Shown here piece after piece: positions 17,864-27,403 of a stretch of DNA of 64,000 nucleotides; the stretch's first letter is position 1, and every line of letters starts with the position of its first letter. Origin of the DNA: Paenibacillus daejeonensis DSM 15491 (GTDB lineage: Bacteria; Bacillota; Bacilli; Paenibacillales; Paenibacillaceae); assembly GCF_000378385.1 (NCBI RefSeq), contig NZ_KB899659.1:895418-959417 (forward strand), given 5' to 3'. Position numbers and translations under genes: made by a program. The notes under the pieces were generated by a model, which was not told where the DNA came from, did not search any database, and was given only the letters and a program-made list of their open reading frames with translations.

Positions 17864-18880
17864 CTAACGAAAATTACGACTTCTATACAACAAGTAAAAG
17901 AAAAACGGTGCCCCTATCGCAGCAGTAAATATCCCTGCAGGCAAATCGTAAGGCATAAAAGCCAGTCTGCCGATCATATCCGCTCCCACCATCAGCGAGG
18001 CGCCAATGAGAGCCGACATGGGGATAATCCATTGGTAGCGCACGCCGACCAGACTCCGGGCGATATGCGGCGCCATCAGACCAATAAATCCGACTGCCCC
18101 AGCCATCCCTACTGCCGCACCTGCCAGCAAGACACTAATGAGCAGGACGAAGAGACGGCTGCGGTTAACCGGGTCTCCCAGTCCGGAAGCGACGGGATCA
18201 CCCAAGGCCAAAACATTGAGCTTGCGCGCAGTGAGCCAGGCGAGTGGCAGACACACAGCCACCCACGGCAGCAGCACATAAACCTCAACCCAAGAGGCGC
18301 CATACACGGTGCCGGTCAGCCAATTGAGTACCTGCGATGCCTTGAAGGACGAGCCACTAATCAGCAGGAACGTAGTCAGTGCAGACATCGCTGTCGATAT
18401 GCCAACCCCAATCAGAATCAGCCGATGCGGCGAGGAGCCTCCCCGCCACCCTAAAATGTAGATCAGCGCAGCCGTCACGAAGGCACCGCTGATTGCTGCA
18501 ACAGGCAGCCAATGAATGCTAAAGGCACCTCCGGTCAAGGTCAAAAACGCTACTGCAGCCGCTGATGCGCCGCCCCCTACACCCATAATGTCCGGCGAGG
18601 CTAACGGGTTGCGAAAGACCCCTTGCATTAGTGCGCCAGCGACGCCAAGCCCTCCTCCAACCAAAATCGCCACAAGTGTCCGCGGCAATCGCAGCCTGTG
18701 AACCAGCATGTGGCTCTGCGGATCACCGCCTCCGAAAAATGCGGCCACGACCTCGAAGATCGGCAAAGACAGAGCTCCGTAAGCAATACTGAGGACGGTT
18801 AGAATCCACAGGACAGCTATTGCTGCAATTAGCAGTAAGGTGTTCTTGGCGACAGCTTGTTTTTTGCCGTCTTGCTTCAT
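17864..18880 (-). CDS. FecCD-type iron-siderophore permease (second)
   Basis: 338 residues from the ATG at 18880, overlapping the stop of the upstream permease (ATGA). About ten hydrophobic segments are present. Typical FecCD/BtuC motifs are LRLPRTLVAILVGGGLGVAGALMQ and GAVGFIGLMAPHIARSLVG. It forms a heterodimeric channel with the neighbouring permease for ferric-siderophore import. Upstream in-frame codons lie inside the other permease and are not used. Confidence 0.92.
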   Translation of the reverse strand: MKQDGKKQAVAKNTLLLIAAIAVLWILTVLSIAYGALSLPIFEVVAAFFGGGDPQSHMLVHRLRLPRTLVAILVGGGLGVAGALMQGVFRNPLASPDIMGVGGGASAAAVAFLTLTGGAFSIHWLPVAAISGAFVTAALIYILGWRGGSSPHRLILIGVGISTAMSALTTFLLISGSSFKASQVLNWLTGTVYGASWVEVYVLLPWVAVCLPLAWLTARKLNVLALGDPVASGLGDPVNRSRLFVLLISVLLAGAAVGMAGAVGFIGLMAPHIARSLVGVRYQWIIPMSALIGASLMVGADMIGRLAFMPYDLPAGIFTAAIGAPFFFYLLYRSRNFR

Positions 18881-19905
18881 TCGCTTCGCCTCCGTGCCAG
18901 ATAGATCAGGAAGGGTACGCCAAGCAAGGCGGTGGTCACACCAACCGGCACAGAGCGCGGCATGAGCAGGAACCGCGAGGCCGTATCCGCAGCAACCAGC
19001 AGCGTAGCGCCTGAAAGGGCGCAGAACGGCAAGAGCCAAAAGTGATTGTTGCCAATCAGATAGCGGCATATATGTGGCACCATGAGACCCACAAAGGCGA
19101 TCGGTCCCGCCAGTGCTACCGACCCTCCCGCCAGCAGCACGATGGCGATGAGTGTGAGGCCCTTGGCTGCAAATGCCCACTGTCCGAGACCTTTGGCTAC
19201 ATCATCGTCCATGGCCATGATATTGAGCGACCGGCCTAGCAACATGGCCATGCACCATCCGATAGCCAAATAGGGTAGCAGCTCCAGCAGACTGTCCAGC
19301 TTGCGTCCAGTCACTGAACCGACCATCCAGAACAGGAGTTCATCCAGCGAAGCGTTATTCAGAAGCATCAGCCCCGAAGTAATGGATGAACCAAAGGCTG
19401 CAAATGCAGTGCCTGCGAGCGTCATCCTCACAGGTCTGAACCCGCCTCTTCCGGCAGCCCCCAGTAAAATGACAAGCAAACTGCTGACTGCGGCCCCTGC
19501 AAATGCCACCCAGATCATGCCGGCCAAATCCAAATCCCAACTGGTCATTGTGACAACAACGACGATGAATAGCACGGCCCCCGCGTTAACTCCCAGTACC
19601 GATGGCGAAGCCAGCGGATTGCGGGTCAGCACTTGCATCATCGCCCCAGCGATCGCCAGACTGGCACCTACAGCAGCACCAATCAGCACCGCCGGGATGC
19701 GAACGGTACGAATGATCAAGTGCTCATTGGTACCGTCAAACCGGTACAGCGCGTCTTGCAGCTGCGCCAGGCTGAAGGTGTGATAGCCGTACAGGACTCC
19801 CGCCAGCATGACAACCAGCAGGATAATACCTGCCCCTGCCAGCGCAAATCCTTTAGCCACGGGATGTTTGATCAAACTGTTCACGTCGGTTGTGCTTCCC
19901 CCCAT
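18877..19905 (-). CDS. FecCD-type iron-siderophore permease (first)
   Basis: 342 residues, hydrophobic throughout. The family motifs VRIPAVLIGAAVGASLAIAGAMMQ and LAGPIAFVGLMVPHICRYLIG are visible. It is the first gene of the three-gene uptake operon and lies 26 bases downstream of a Fur-box-like sequence. No ATPase gene follows, so a transporter ATPase encoded elsewhere must energise it. Confidence 0.92.
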   Translation of the reverse strand: MGGSTTDVNSLIKHPVAKGFALAGAGIILLVVMLAGVLYGYHTFSLAQLQDALYRFDGTNEHLIIRTVRIPAVLIGAAVGASLAIAGAMMQVLTRNPLASPSVLGVNAGAVLFIVVVVTMTSWDLDLAGMIWVAFAGAAVSSLLVILLGAAGRGGFRPVRMTLAGTAFAAFGSSITSGLMLLNNASLDELLFWMVGSVTGRKLDSLLELLPYLAIGWCMAMLLGRSLNIMAMDDDVAKGLGQWAFAAKGLTLIAIVLLAGGSVALAGPIAFVGLMVPHICRYLIGNNHFWLLPFCALSGATLLVAADTASRFLLMPRSVPVGVTTALLGVPFLIYLARRRSE

Positions 19906-19930
19906 ATTGCAACGTCTCTCTTTAGATCAA

Positions 19931-19945
19931 TGAGAACAATTATCA
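19931..19945 (-). promoter_or_regulatory. Fur-box-like operator of the uptake operon
   Basis: TGAGAACAATTATCA resembles the 7-1-7 Fur consensus TGATAATNATTATCA, differing at two consensus positions. It lies just upstream of the first permease start, where iron-bound Fur would block transcription. Confidence 0.75.
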
Positions 19946-20022
19946 TTATAAGCGACCACTATAACTATGCCTATGGATGCCATTGCCCCCTTTGCATGGA
20001 TGTTATTGCACAGCGCAATGGA

Positions 20023-20883
20023 TTAGCTGCCACTTGCAGCAAGGGTTCCATGCTGCCGTGCACGCAGCCATGCAATATCTCTGGATAAGCGGCCGGTTGG
20101 ATCAGGTCCGAACCACTCTACCGCGCCATAAATGGGCAAGGGGGCAAGCTCCGCGAGCAGAGATCGATAATCTATGGCACCTTCTGACAATCCACGCATG
20201 CCCTTGCGATTGCCGCTGGCGGCGTAGACCTGCTCTGGCGCAAAGACGCCGACATGATCCAGATGATCAATATTTTTCAAATGCAGACTGCGCGTCCAAG
20301 TCTCTAACTGGAGCCATCCCTCAAGGGGCGCCGTTCCCGTCTCCCATAAGTGCAGGACATCCAGATTTAACCCCAATACACCAGGACATGCACTTGCGGC
20401 TTGACGCATTATCTTAACCGTCACTTCCAGATGATCGAGCAGGGTGCCGGGGTGCGTCTCCATCAGCAGTTCTATCCCCGACTCGCGACAGCTCTGCCCT
20501 AGTGACAAGGCATGCTCGATAATGGCTTCACGCTCTCCATGCGTCAGGTCTCTGCTCGCCCGGTTGCCGGCAAAAATCCGGATACGTCGGGCGCCGAACC
20601 AGCGAGCACGTTCGATCTGACGGAGGCAGTGCTCCCGACTCGCCGCCCGATCGGCCTGAGGTGATATATCAATATAATCGCTGATCATGGAGATCTCCCT
20701 TCCAGTCGCGCGCAGATAGCGTAGATCCTCTGCCGCTTGCCGGCGGTCCAGATCATATAACTGGGATGCGTGCGCCCCCCACAGCTCGATGCCCTCATAG
20801 TCCAACCGATCAGCGAGTTCGATCAGTGTTCGAAATGACGTCAGCTGATGCCGGTAAGAGATGGTGCACAGCGCATGCCTCAT
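20023..20883 (-). CDS. asbF: 3-dehydroshikimate dehydratase, AsbF-like
   Basis: 286 residues of the TIM-barrel sugar isomerase/AP endonuclease-2 fold. AsbF-like signatures are LCTISYRHQLTSF at the N terminus, YEGIELWGAHA, ISMISDYIDIS and LNLDVLHLWETG. AsbF converts 3-dehydroshikimate into 3,4-dihydroxybenzoate, the catechol of petrobactin. It is the last gene of a six-gene operon in asbABCDEF order and overlaps the asbE-like gene (20880-20883). Length and neighbourhood both agree with the B. anthracis protein. Confidence 0.9.
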   Translation of the reverse strand: MRHALCTISYRHQLTSFRTLIELADRLDYEGIELWGAHASQLYDLDRRQAAEDLRYLRATGREISMISDYIDISPQADRAASREHCLRQIERARWFGARRIRIFAGNRASRDLTHGEREAIIEHALSLGQSCRESGIELLMETHPGTLLDHLEVTVKIMRQAASACPGVLGLNLDVLHLWETGTAPLEGWLQLETWTRSLHLKNIDHLDHVGVFAPEQVYAASGNRKGMRGLSEGAIDYRSLLAELAPLPIYGAVEWFGPDPTGRLSRDIAWLRARQHGTLAASGS

Positions 20884-21887
20884 CCCGTTCGACCTCCCTC
20901 CGCAACCGCTTCGGCCTGTGCCGATGCCGGCTGAGTAACGACTTTACGCCACGCTTGATATTGCCGTTGAATTTCTTGCTTTATCTCCCGCTCAATGGCA
21001 TCCACTTCATCCAGATTGTCATACAGCACGGGTAGCAAGGCGCGGTTTCCTGTCATTGCGAGTTTCACGGACATGTAATGGGCCGTCGAATACCCTTGTG
21101 CCAAGTCTTCGATCTGGTTCGCCCAGCGGAGAAAATGGTCGCGGGAATATCCGAGCGTATCCTGAAAATACATCAATGCGTATTCATAGCCGTATTTGCG
21201 AACTGCCAGCACCTTGAGCTGCTTGAGTTGCTCCAGGAGGGAGCCTAGGCCAGCCCCTTGCTCGTCTGCATCCGCCTTACGGATAATCACTCTTACTTGC
21301 TCGGTGAGCGGATTGTAGTCTAGCTGGAAGGTATCAGCAAACCAACGGTCCACCATGCTCAGATCAGGCGAGGTAATCTGGTCCGCGTCAATCAGGTAGC
21401 CCGCTCCGTCCTCCAATCCGGCGATTGCCGCCAGCACATCGCTTTTGTCCGCCTCACCCTCCCAGCGGAAATCCGGATCAAAGACAAACCAGCGATTCTC
21501 GTCCGCCGTTTTAGACACCATCAGATAGTGCGGAAACGGACTCAGATTGGCTTTCGTTTCACGGCCTGGCAGCAGACACATATCCAACATGACCAAAACA
21601 TAACGGTGCTCCGGCTTGTCCTCAAGCAAGCTTAGCAAGGTAGCCATATTGGTCTCTTTGGTGGCTTGTTTGTCATACCAGTTGCGGACCTTCAGTCCGA
21701 ACATCCTCTCATATTGATCAAGCAGCGGCTGATGAGTAAGAGCCTCGTCATGATAAGCCAGTCCTCCGGCCTTCGAAATGGCAAAGGGAGTATCCCAGAC
21801 GCCAAAATAAAACGGCCGATGATCGACTTCACTGCGTCGTTTAATAATTTCGCATAGACAGCTCATCAGACAATGGATTTTTATCAT
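20880..21887 (-). CDS. asbE: Petrobactin synthesis protein AsbE-like
   Basis: 335 residues. No catalytic motif can be recognised by eye. The assignment rests on position between the acyl-carrier and dehydratase genes and on length close to AsbE (about 327). AsbE transfers 3,4-dihydroxybenzoyl from the AsbD carrier to a spermidine arm. The N-terminal half shows a papain-like/BtrH-like feel (HCLMSCLCEIIKRR with a possible nucleophilic Cys, then FVFDPDFRWEG), which is inference only. Start and stop overlap both neighbours by 4 bases. Confidence 0.8.
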   Translation of the reverse strand: MIKIHCLMSCLCEIIKRRSEVDHRPFYFGVWDTPFAISKAGGLAYHDEALTHQPLLDQYERMFGLKVRNWYDKQATKETNMATLLSLLEDKPEHRYVLVMLDMCLLPGRETKANLSPFPHYLMVSKTADENRWFVFDPDFRWEGEADKSDVLAAIAGLEDGAGYLIDADQITSPDLSMVDRWFADTFQLDYNPLTEQVRVIIRKADADEQGAGLGSLLEQLKQLKVLAVRKYGYEYALMYFQDTLGYSRDHFLRWANQIEDLAQGYSTAHYMSVKLAMTGNRALLPVLYDNLDEVDAIEREIKQEIQRQYQAWRKVVTQPASAQAEAVAEGGRTG

Positions 21888-22168
21888 GCCTGCCGCACCT
21901 CCCCTTGCACCGCAGCGGGCGACAACGTCAACATAAAATCGAGCAAAGCGCCAATGGTGACATAGGCTTTGGGATTCACTTCATGCTCCGGAATATCAAG
22001 CTTCATCTCCAGCTCGATCCAGACAATCAGCTGCATCAGCATGATTGAATCCACGCCCAGATCCTCATGAAGTCGGTGTCCGTCCTCCAACGTTTCCGGT
22101 AATTGATTCAGCTGCAGCTGGTCGGTCATAACTCCGCGAAGCTGCGTGCGATATGCTTCTCTCTTCAT
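21884..22168 (-). CDS. asbD: Acyl (aryl) carrier protein, AsbD-like
   Basis: 94 residues. The phosphopantetheine attachment site is LGVDSIMLMQL, with Ser41 as the modified residue. In petrobactin synthesis the carrier is loaded with 3,4-dihydroxybenzoate by AsbC. The protein is free-standing, as AsbD is. It overlaps the genes on both sides by 4 bases. Confidence 0.9.
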   Translation of the reverse strand: MKREAYRTQLRGVMTDQLQLNQLPETLEDGHRLHEDLGVDSIMLMQLIVWIELEMKLDIPEHEVNPKAYVTIGALLDFMLTLSPAAVQGEVRQA

Positions 22169-23397
22169 CCTTGCTCCTCCTCTGTTAATCGATGGCGGCT
22201 GATTTTACCAGATGGCAACCGCGGAATGCGCTCAACCAGACGAATTTGTGCGGGGACCTGATACCCGGGGAGCCGCGTGCGGCAAGCGGCCTGTATAACC
22301 TGCTCCGTCAGTGGCTCCCGGCCCACAACCAACGCATGCACTCGTTCTCCCATGACGGGATGCCGCCCCCGATACACAACAGCCTCGGCCACACCCGGAA
22401 TATCCAACAGCACATGTTCTACTGCGGAAGGCAACACTTTGCGCCCGGACACATTGATCAGATCGTCAGTTCTTGCCATTACAACCAGCTTGCCCCCCGC
22501 TTGGATGCTGCCGAGGTCGCCTGTCGCGATCCGACGATCCGTCGGTCGATGATGCACTATAATTTCTTGCGGCTGTGACAGGCTTGCCCCGGCTGACAAT
22601 TGATGCGTATCAAGGGGCAGGCCGACGTCCTGTACCTCTTCGGCTTCGGTGCTGAGCGAGATGCAGCCCAGCTCCGAGCAACCATACTGCTGCATCAGCC
22701 GCCGGGACGAGCGCTGCAACCGTTCGAAGAGAGGCGGCGTCAGCGGGGCCCCGGAATTCATCAGGGTATGGAAAACCGGCTGCCCGCCTGCCAACGCGTC
22801 CAAAACATGCAGGAGAATGGGCACACCATAGACGAGATGCTCCGGGTGCTCTCGCAGCATGGCCAGCATCCGCTTGGGATTGCGGCTGTCTTCAATCTGT
22901 GCGGTCACTCCCCGCCGCTGCGCCGACATCACGCCGCAGATTAAACCGTAGCTATGCGAGACCGGTGCCAGAATAACTGGCGTGAGTTGCTCAATTCCTA
23001 GTCCCTGCTGCAATGCCCGGTTATAGGCATCACATTCTGTCTCAATTGATGACCAGCTCCTGCCGATAACCCGGGCAGGTCCCGTGGTGCCGGAGCTCAG
23101 CTGCAGTAGCCCGGGCTCTCTTGCGGCCGCAGGAGCAGGCAGATCCAGGACGCGCTCCGGCGAGCCGAATAACAAGACATGACAATCAGCTTCAATGGCA
23201 CGTTCTACAGCTTCGTCGATCGTCGTTGTTTCCTGCAATAGCAGGACGGAAGCCCCCTCTTCCTTCAGATAAAGGGCCAGCGCCGCAGTCTCATGCCCGG
23301 AGTTCATACAGACCCCAAATGTTTTGCCAGTTGGCCTTATCAGATGAGGAAGCCGGCGAAATGCGCTCCACCGCTCTGATAACGTGTGGCTTAACAT
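22165..23397 (-). CDS. asbC: 3,4-dihydroxybenzoate-AMP ligase, AsbC-like
   Basis: 410 residues, a short member of the ANL adenylate-forming family. The P-loop-like motif LQLSSGTTGPARVIG, the core YGCSELG and the C-terminal hinge and lysine region (RIPRLPSGKISRHRL) are present. AsbC activates 3,4-dihydroxybenzoate and loads AsbD. It overlaps the upstream synthetase by 7 bases. Confidence 0.9.
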   Translation of the reverse strand: MLSHTLSERWSAFRRLPHLIRPTGKTFGVCMNSGHETAALALYLKEEGASVLLLQETTTIDEAVERAIEADCHVLLFGSPERVLDLPAPAAAREPGLLQLSSGTTGPARVIGRSWSSIETECDAYNRALQQGLGIEQLTPVILAPVSHSYGLICGVMSAQRRGVTAQIEDSRNPKRMLAMLREHPEHLVYGVPILLHVLDALAGGQPVFHTLMNSGAPLTPPLFERLQRSSRRLMQQYGCSELGCISLSTEAEEVQDVGLPLDTHQLSAGASLSQPQEIIVHHRPTDRRIATGDLGSIQAGGKLVVMARTDDLINVSGRKVLPSAVEHVLLDIPGVAEAVVYRGRHPVMGERVHALVVGREPLTEQVIQAACRTRLPGYQVPAQIRLVERIPRLPSGKISRHRLTEEEQG

Positions 23398-25289
23398 AAA
23401 TTCCCTCCTGTCGTTATCTCTTGTTTTCTCCCACGCAGCGCCACTGCCAGCGGATTAGCTGCCGTGTGGGTATAGGTTGCATTGACATCCGGATATAGCC
23501 TGCCTCTGGTGAGAGATTCCACCTCGCAGAGCGGTACGTACAAGTCAAATTGTTGATATCGCTGCTCCAGCTCGGGATGTCTATCGCGGTGAGCCTCCAG
23601 TTCATCCACTACAATTGCCCAGCAGCGGCTCTCAGACAAGTCATAGTGCCGATCGAGTACCCAGGTAATCTCACCCAAGTTAAACAACAATAACGCGTCC
23701 ATGAGCGTATCTCTTACCGTCTCCTCCGAGCTTTGCTCGAATAGCGCATCAACAGGAGCCAGTGTGAAGTTCTCGTGAATGGCAGCGAAATTCGGACAAG
23801 CCTCTGGGGCCGCTAACGCCGATTTGCAATAATAGTACCCCTCATGAAAATCCTTCAGCGCCGCTCGTGCAGGTAGACCATCCCGGTGAATCAGAATCAT
23901 ATTCTGACCATGTGACTCCAGCGCAACGCCATGGGCTATTAGCAGATGAGCTACGGGAAGCACTGTCCGGCGGACCAGCTCGCGCCACCATGCCTCTGCC
24001 CCCAACCGCTGAATCCAAGGATCAATATAGGCCACCCCTTGTTTATCCACATAGCATAATGAGTTGAAAGGAACGGCAGACTCCTCCGGCAGGAGTCGGA
24101 GCTCCAAATTGTCCCGCCACAGGCAAGCCAGCACGCCATAGATTTGTGGCTCAACACAGGGATCAGCTGGCGGCGGATCAAAGACCACGCCAGCGAATTC
24201 ATGAAGCAGCACCAGTTTTGCTTCATCCCGCAAATAGGCATCTCCGTCAACCATCGACTGCAGCCACCCGGAGACAGCTGGCGCACTGGCCACCGAATGG
24301 GGCGACAGGTAGCGGGAGGCGGAGGTGTTAATCAGGCTCATGGCCAATTTGACATTGGGAGCTCCCTGCCGCTCTTGGTTGTGCAGTGTCCGGATGGACT
24401 GCAAAGGCTGGTACAGCTCGCCAGCCAAACCAAGGACGATGACCTCTCCAGCATGAATATACGGCGCCATCGCATGGGCCAGCTGATGCTGCCACTGCCA
24501 AGGATGAACGGGGAGAAGCTTATACTGCCGGGAATCTCTCCCTTGGGTTCGAATCATTTGCGCGAACCGTTCGACGGCTTCCTCGCCCAGTTCTTCAATC
24601 AGGAGCTCAGGAAAACTCCAGCCCTCGGCGATTGCGCTGTAGGTCCACTGCTCCGATACGGCCAGCCACAGCAACTGAAGCGCGGGTGCAAACTCCGGAC
24701 CATAGGCCTGATTGTCTCGATAATCGAAGCCGATGCGGGATTTGTAGGATGGATGATAACGATGCCCGTCAGGAAGTGCAGCTTCCAGCTCATAATAAGT
24801 TAATTCTTGCAGCGTCTGTGGCGTATCTCCGGCGTGAAATACCGACAGTGTATCCTTGAGCAGCGTCTCTTCCAGTTCACGGATAAACACAGCCAGATGC
24901 GCTGGTTTCACTTCCGAATTCCGAAACAGTTCCGTCATCAGTAAAGCAAGCGAATCTGCGGGCCGCCTGCCCTGTTCATCTGAGCGGATGATCAGATGAT
25001 TCAACCGGACGCGCCCGAAGCTGGCTGTAATGCGTCCTTGACACCGATAATTCACCCTCTTGCCATTGTTCTGGGTGCCCCGGAGTACAAAAACTCGCGT
25101 TGCCGCTTGATCCGGATTGCCTGTATGTCCGGTTTCCTCCATGGGTGCCGCAATGTCACAGGGCACAAGCTGCTCATAGATCAAGGACTCCAGTAATTGT
25201 CTCATGATGCGCTGCCTGCAATCTGTGTAAGCTCTGGATCGCAGTGCAGCTTGGACATGAAGGGCCTCTTGCTCCCATACCGTACTCAT
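23391..25289 (-). CDS. asbB: NIS siderophore synthetase (IucA/IucC family), AsbB-like
   Basis: 632 residues, full length. NIS synthetases adenylate a citrate carboxylate and join it to an amine or alcohol. Family features seen are HPSYKSRIGFDYRDN, LLPVHPWQWQHQL, KLAMSLINTSASRYLSP and HGVALESHGQNMILI. AsbB adds the second spermidine arm to the citrate core. Its ATG overlaps the stop of the first synthetase gene (25286-25289). Confidence 0.9.
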   Translation of the reverse strand: MSTVWEQEALHVQAALRSRAYTDCRQRIMRQLLESLIYEQLVPCDIAAPMEETGHTGNPDQAATRVFVLRGTQNNGKRVNYRCQGRITASFGRVRLNHLIIRSDEQGRRPADSLALLMTELFRNSEVKPAHLAVFIRELEETLLKDTLSVFHAGDTPQTLQELTYYELEAALPDGHRYHPSYKSRIGFDYRDNQAYGPEFAPALQLLWLAVSEQWTYSAIAEGWSFPELLIEELGEEAVERFAQMIRTQGRDSRQYKLLPVHPWQWQHQLAHAMAPYIHAGEVIVLGLAGELYQPLQSIRTLHNQERQGAPNVKLAMSLINTSASRYLSPHSVASAPAVSGWLQSMVDGDAYLRDEAKLVLLHEFAGVVFDPPPADPCVEPQIYGVLACLWRDNLELRLLPEESAVPFNSLCYVDKQGVAYIDPWIQRLGAEAWWRELVRRTVLPVAHLLIAHGVALESHGQNMILIHRDGLPARAALKDFHEGYYYCKSALAAPEACPNFAAIHENFTLAPVDALFEQSSEETVRDTLMDALLLFNLGEITWVLDRHYDLSESRCWAIVVDELEAHRDRHPELEQRYQQFDLYVPLCEVESLTRGRLYPDVNATYTHTAANPLAVALRGRKQEITTGGNLC

Positions 25290-27127
25290 CGTCCACCTCC
25301 AGCCGCAGTTGCCAGGGCCGACTCGCTGCTGCGCTCCGGAGACAAACGGCGAGCGGAGCGGTTCATGAGGGGATTGGGAATGGAAACATAGACGGATTGA
25401 TGCTCCAGTGGAAGCTCCAGTTCATCCATATCATGCAGACGGGTTAGCAAATTAGCCTTGCATGGCAAATGCTCCGCGCTCAAGAGACGCTGCAGAAAAC
25501 GAGACGGCTGCCGGTCCATCGGCACAAACGCCGCCAATTCCCTGCGCAGCTCCAGTAGAAGCAGACGTTCATCGATCAGTCCCGAGCCGCCGAAGCCGCT
25601 GATCAGACCAAAGTGATGATTGACCATCAAGTAATAAATCAGATGCTCGTCCGTAACGGCATCCTCATATACATCCCCGCTCTCCGTCCCAATGCCGGGA
25701 AGCTCTTGCTCTAGCGACTCCTTCATTGAATGGCAAAAATAATAGCCTTGATTATCCCGGAAATATAGCTTGTTAGGGTACCCGCCGCTCATGTGGAGCA
25801 CACAATTTTGCTGATGCGCCTCTAGCGCGATGCCATGCTTCAAGTAAAGCCACACGAAGGGCCGCAAGCCGATTTGCAAGTACCGGCGAAACCAGTCGAT
25901 GCTCACTTCCGCTACAGGACGCCCCTCACGTTCTGCAATCGAGTAGATGATGTGTGCCAGATGGGAATCACCGCCAGGCAACGGGTCCTGCACCAACGCT
26001 GCAATCAGTGCGCAGTCCTGTTCTCCGCCACCCCGGAACGGATTGTCACGCAGCACCACCTCAAATCCGGAATCCGTAGCTTCCCCACCCAGACGAAGCG
26101 TCAGATAGGCGGGATCCCGAATAATCTGAAATCCCTTGAATCGCCGGATATCCTCTCCAATCCGTGTGGTCAGCAGACGGCTTATCTCCACCCCGCTTGC
26201 CAGCTCCTTGCGTCTCATGACACGCAGTGAATTTGTCAATTTCACACGAACCGAGAATTTCAGCATGTAGGGACTTCCCGGATGGTAGACAGTTCTCAGC
26301 GACGATGTTGCTGTGTAATGGCGCCCCTGTTCCCCTGCATAGTGCAGCTTGCCGCTTGCCAGATGCCGCTTGACCTCGGGTTGTTCCAGCAGCCAGGCCG
26401 CCTGGAGGGGATGTACAGGAATCGGTGTGTAAGCTGTATGAGTATTGTGTTGCACAAGGTCCGCTTCTTGCAGCTGGTTGAGCAGCAGCTCACGCACCAG
26501 CTCCGAAGCTGTGGCTGACTCTGCCGACTCCTCTTCCACCAAAGAGGGATGAGCCATGAAATAGTGAAGCTGGAACTGTCCTCCCAATTCAGGACAATAG
26601 CTCTCAGCCTCCCGGTCCGTCATCCCTTGTCTGCTCTTGGGTGTAGGGTGAAACTGATGACCGGTAAATAGAGACTGTTCGGCGGCGATATACCCTGCTC
26701 CCGGCTCCGCCAGTTGGCCTTCCATTCGGCAAGCCACATATTGCGCGGTGCACCGGCAGCTCTCGATCAGACGCAGCAATAACTCCCCTGATGGGACCGG
26801 CACCCCGTTCGATAATGCTAGCTCCTTAAAAAGCAACGCCCCGATTGTCACGTAATCTCCTGCTATTGGCTCCTGCTGCAACGAAGTACGATAGTAAACC
26901 GGGTGCTTAAAATGATGGCGTCCTGTCCGGGAGTAATAGTCCACACCGAGCAGCAGCTGCACACCTTGGTTACTCAGCTCGCACAGGTAGACACCTGCCT
27001 TGCCAGGGCACCATTCGGACGGAGCCTTGGCAGCTAGGATCCACTCCCCCTGCCCCGTTTCACGCAAATAACAATTCAACACCTGTTGCAGAGCCGCTTG
27101 CTCTGCAATGGCTTCTGCCGTTATCAT
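25286..27127 (-). CDS. asbA: NIS siderophore synthetase (IucA/IucC family), AsbA-like
   Basis: 613 residues from the ATG at 27127, which follows a strong GAGGAGGGG RBS. The longer upstream frame covers the promoter region. Family motifs are HPTPKSRQGM, PIPVHPLQAAWLL, KLTNSLRVMRRKE and HGIALEAHQQNCVLH. AsbA condenses the first spermidine with citrate. It is the first gene of the operon, downstream of tandem Fur-box-like sites. Confidence 0.9.
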   Translation of the reverse strand: MITAEAIAEQAALQQVLNCYLRETGQGEWILAAKAPSEWCPGKAGVYLCELSNQGVQLLLGVDYYSRTGRHHFKHPVYYRTSLQQEPIAGDYVTIGALLFKELALSNGVPVPSGELLLRLIESCRCTAQYVACRMEGQLAEPGAGYIAAEQSLFTGHQFHPTPKSRQGMTDREAESYCPELGGQFQLHYFMAHPSLVEEESAESATASELVRELLLNQLQEADLVQHNTHTAYTPIPVHPLQAAWLLEQPEVKRHLASGKLHYAGEQGRHYTATSSLRTVYHPGSPYMLKFSVRVKLTNSLRVMRRKELASGVEISRLLTTRIGEDIRRFKGFQIIRDPAYLTLRLGGEATDSGFEVVLRDNPFRGGGEQDCALIAALVQDPLPGGDSHLAHIIYSIAEREGRPVAEVSIDWFRRYLQIGLRPFVWLYLKHGIALEAHQQNCVLHMSGGYPNKLYFRDNQGYYFCHSMKESLEQELPGIGTESGDVYEDAVTDEHLIYYLMVNHHFGLISGFGGSGLIDERLLLLELRRELAAFVPMDRQPSRFLQRLLSAEHLPCKANLLTRLHDMDELELPLEHQSVYVSIPNPLMNRSARRLSPERSSESALATAAGGGR

Positions 27128-27334
27128 CAAACCCCTCCTCGCTTCCATGTTATGGGTCGGTTTCCACCTCAATATAGCGACTATAGTCAGTTCCTGGGAA
27201 TGCACCGCATTGTCCGGTTCCAATGGACGACATTGTCTCTGCTGTGTTCGTGCCGATGACATGAATCGCTGGGATCCCAGCTATAGCAACGGACAAAAGA
27301 GTTTGCTTTTGTACAGATAGTTTGGATATAATAA

Positions 27335-27364
27335 TGATAATCATTCTCATGATAATTTTCTCAT
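27335..27364. promoter_or_regulatory. Tandem Fur-box-like sites in the asb / AraC divergent promoter
   Basis: TGATAATCATTCTCA (27335-27349) and TGATAATTTTCTCAT (27350-27364) lie back to back in the 276-base gap between the divergently read asbA and AraC genes. The first differs from the 15-base Fur consensus at one informative position. Both divergent promoters should be iron-repressed. Confidence 0.8.
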
Positions 27365-27403
27365 TAAGCATACTTCTATTAATCCAGTAAAGGATGTTAG
27401 CTC

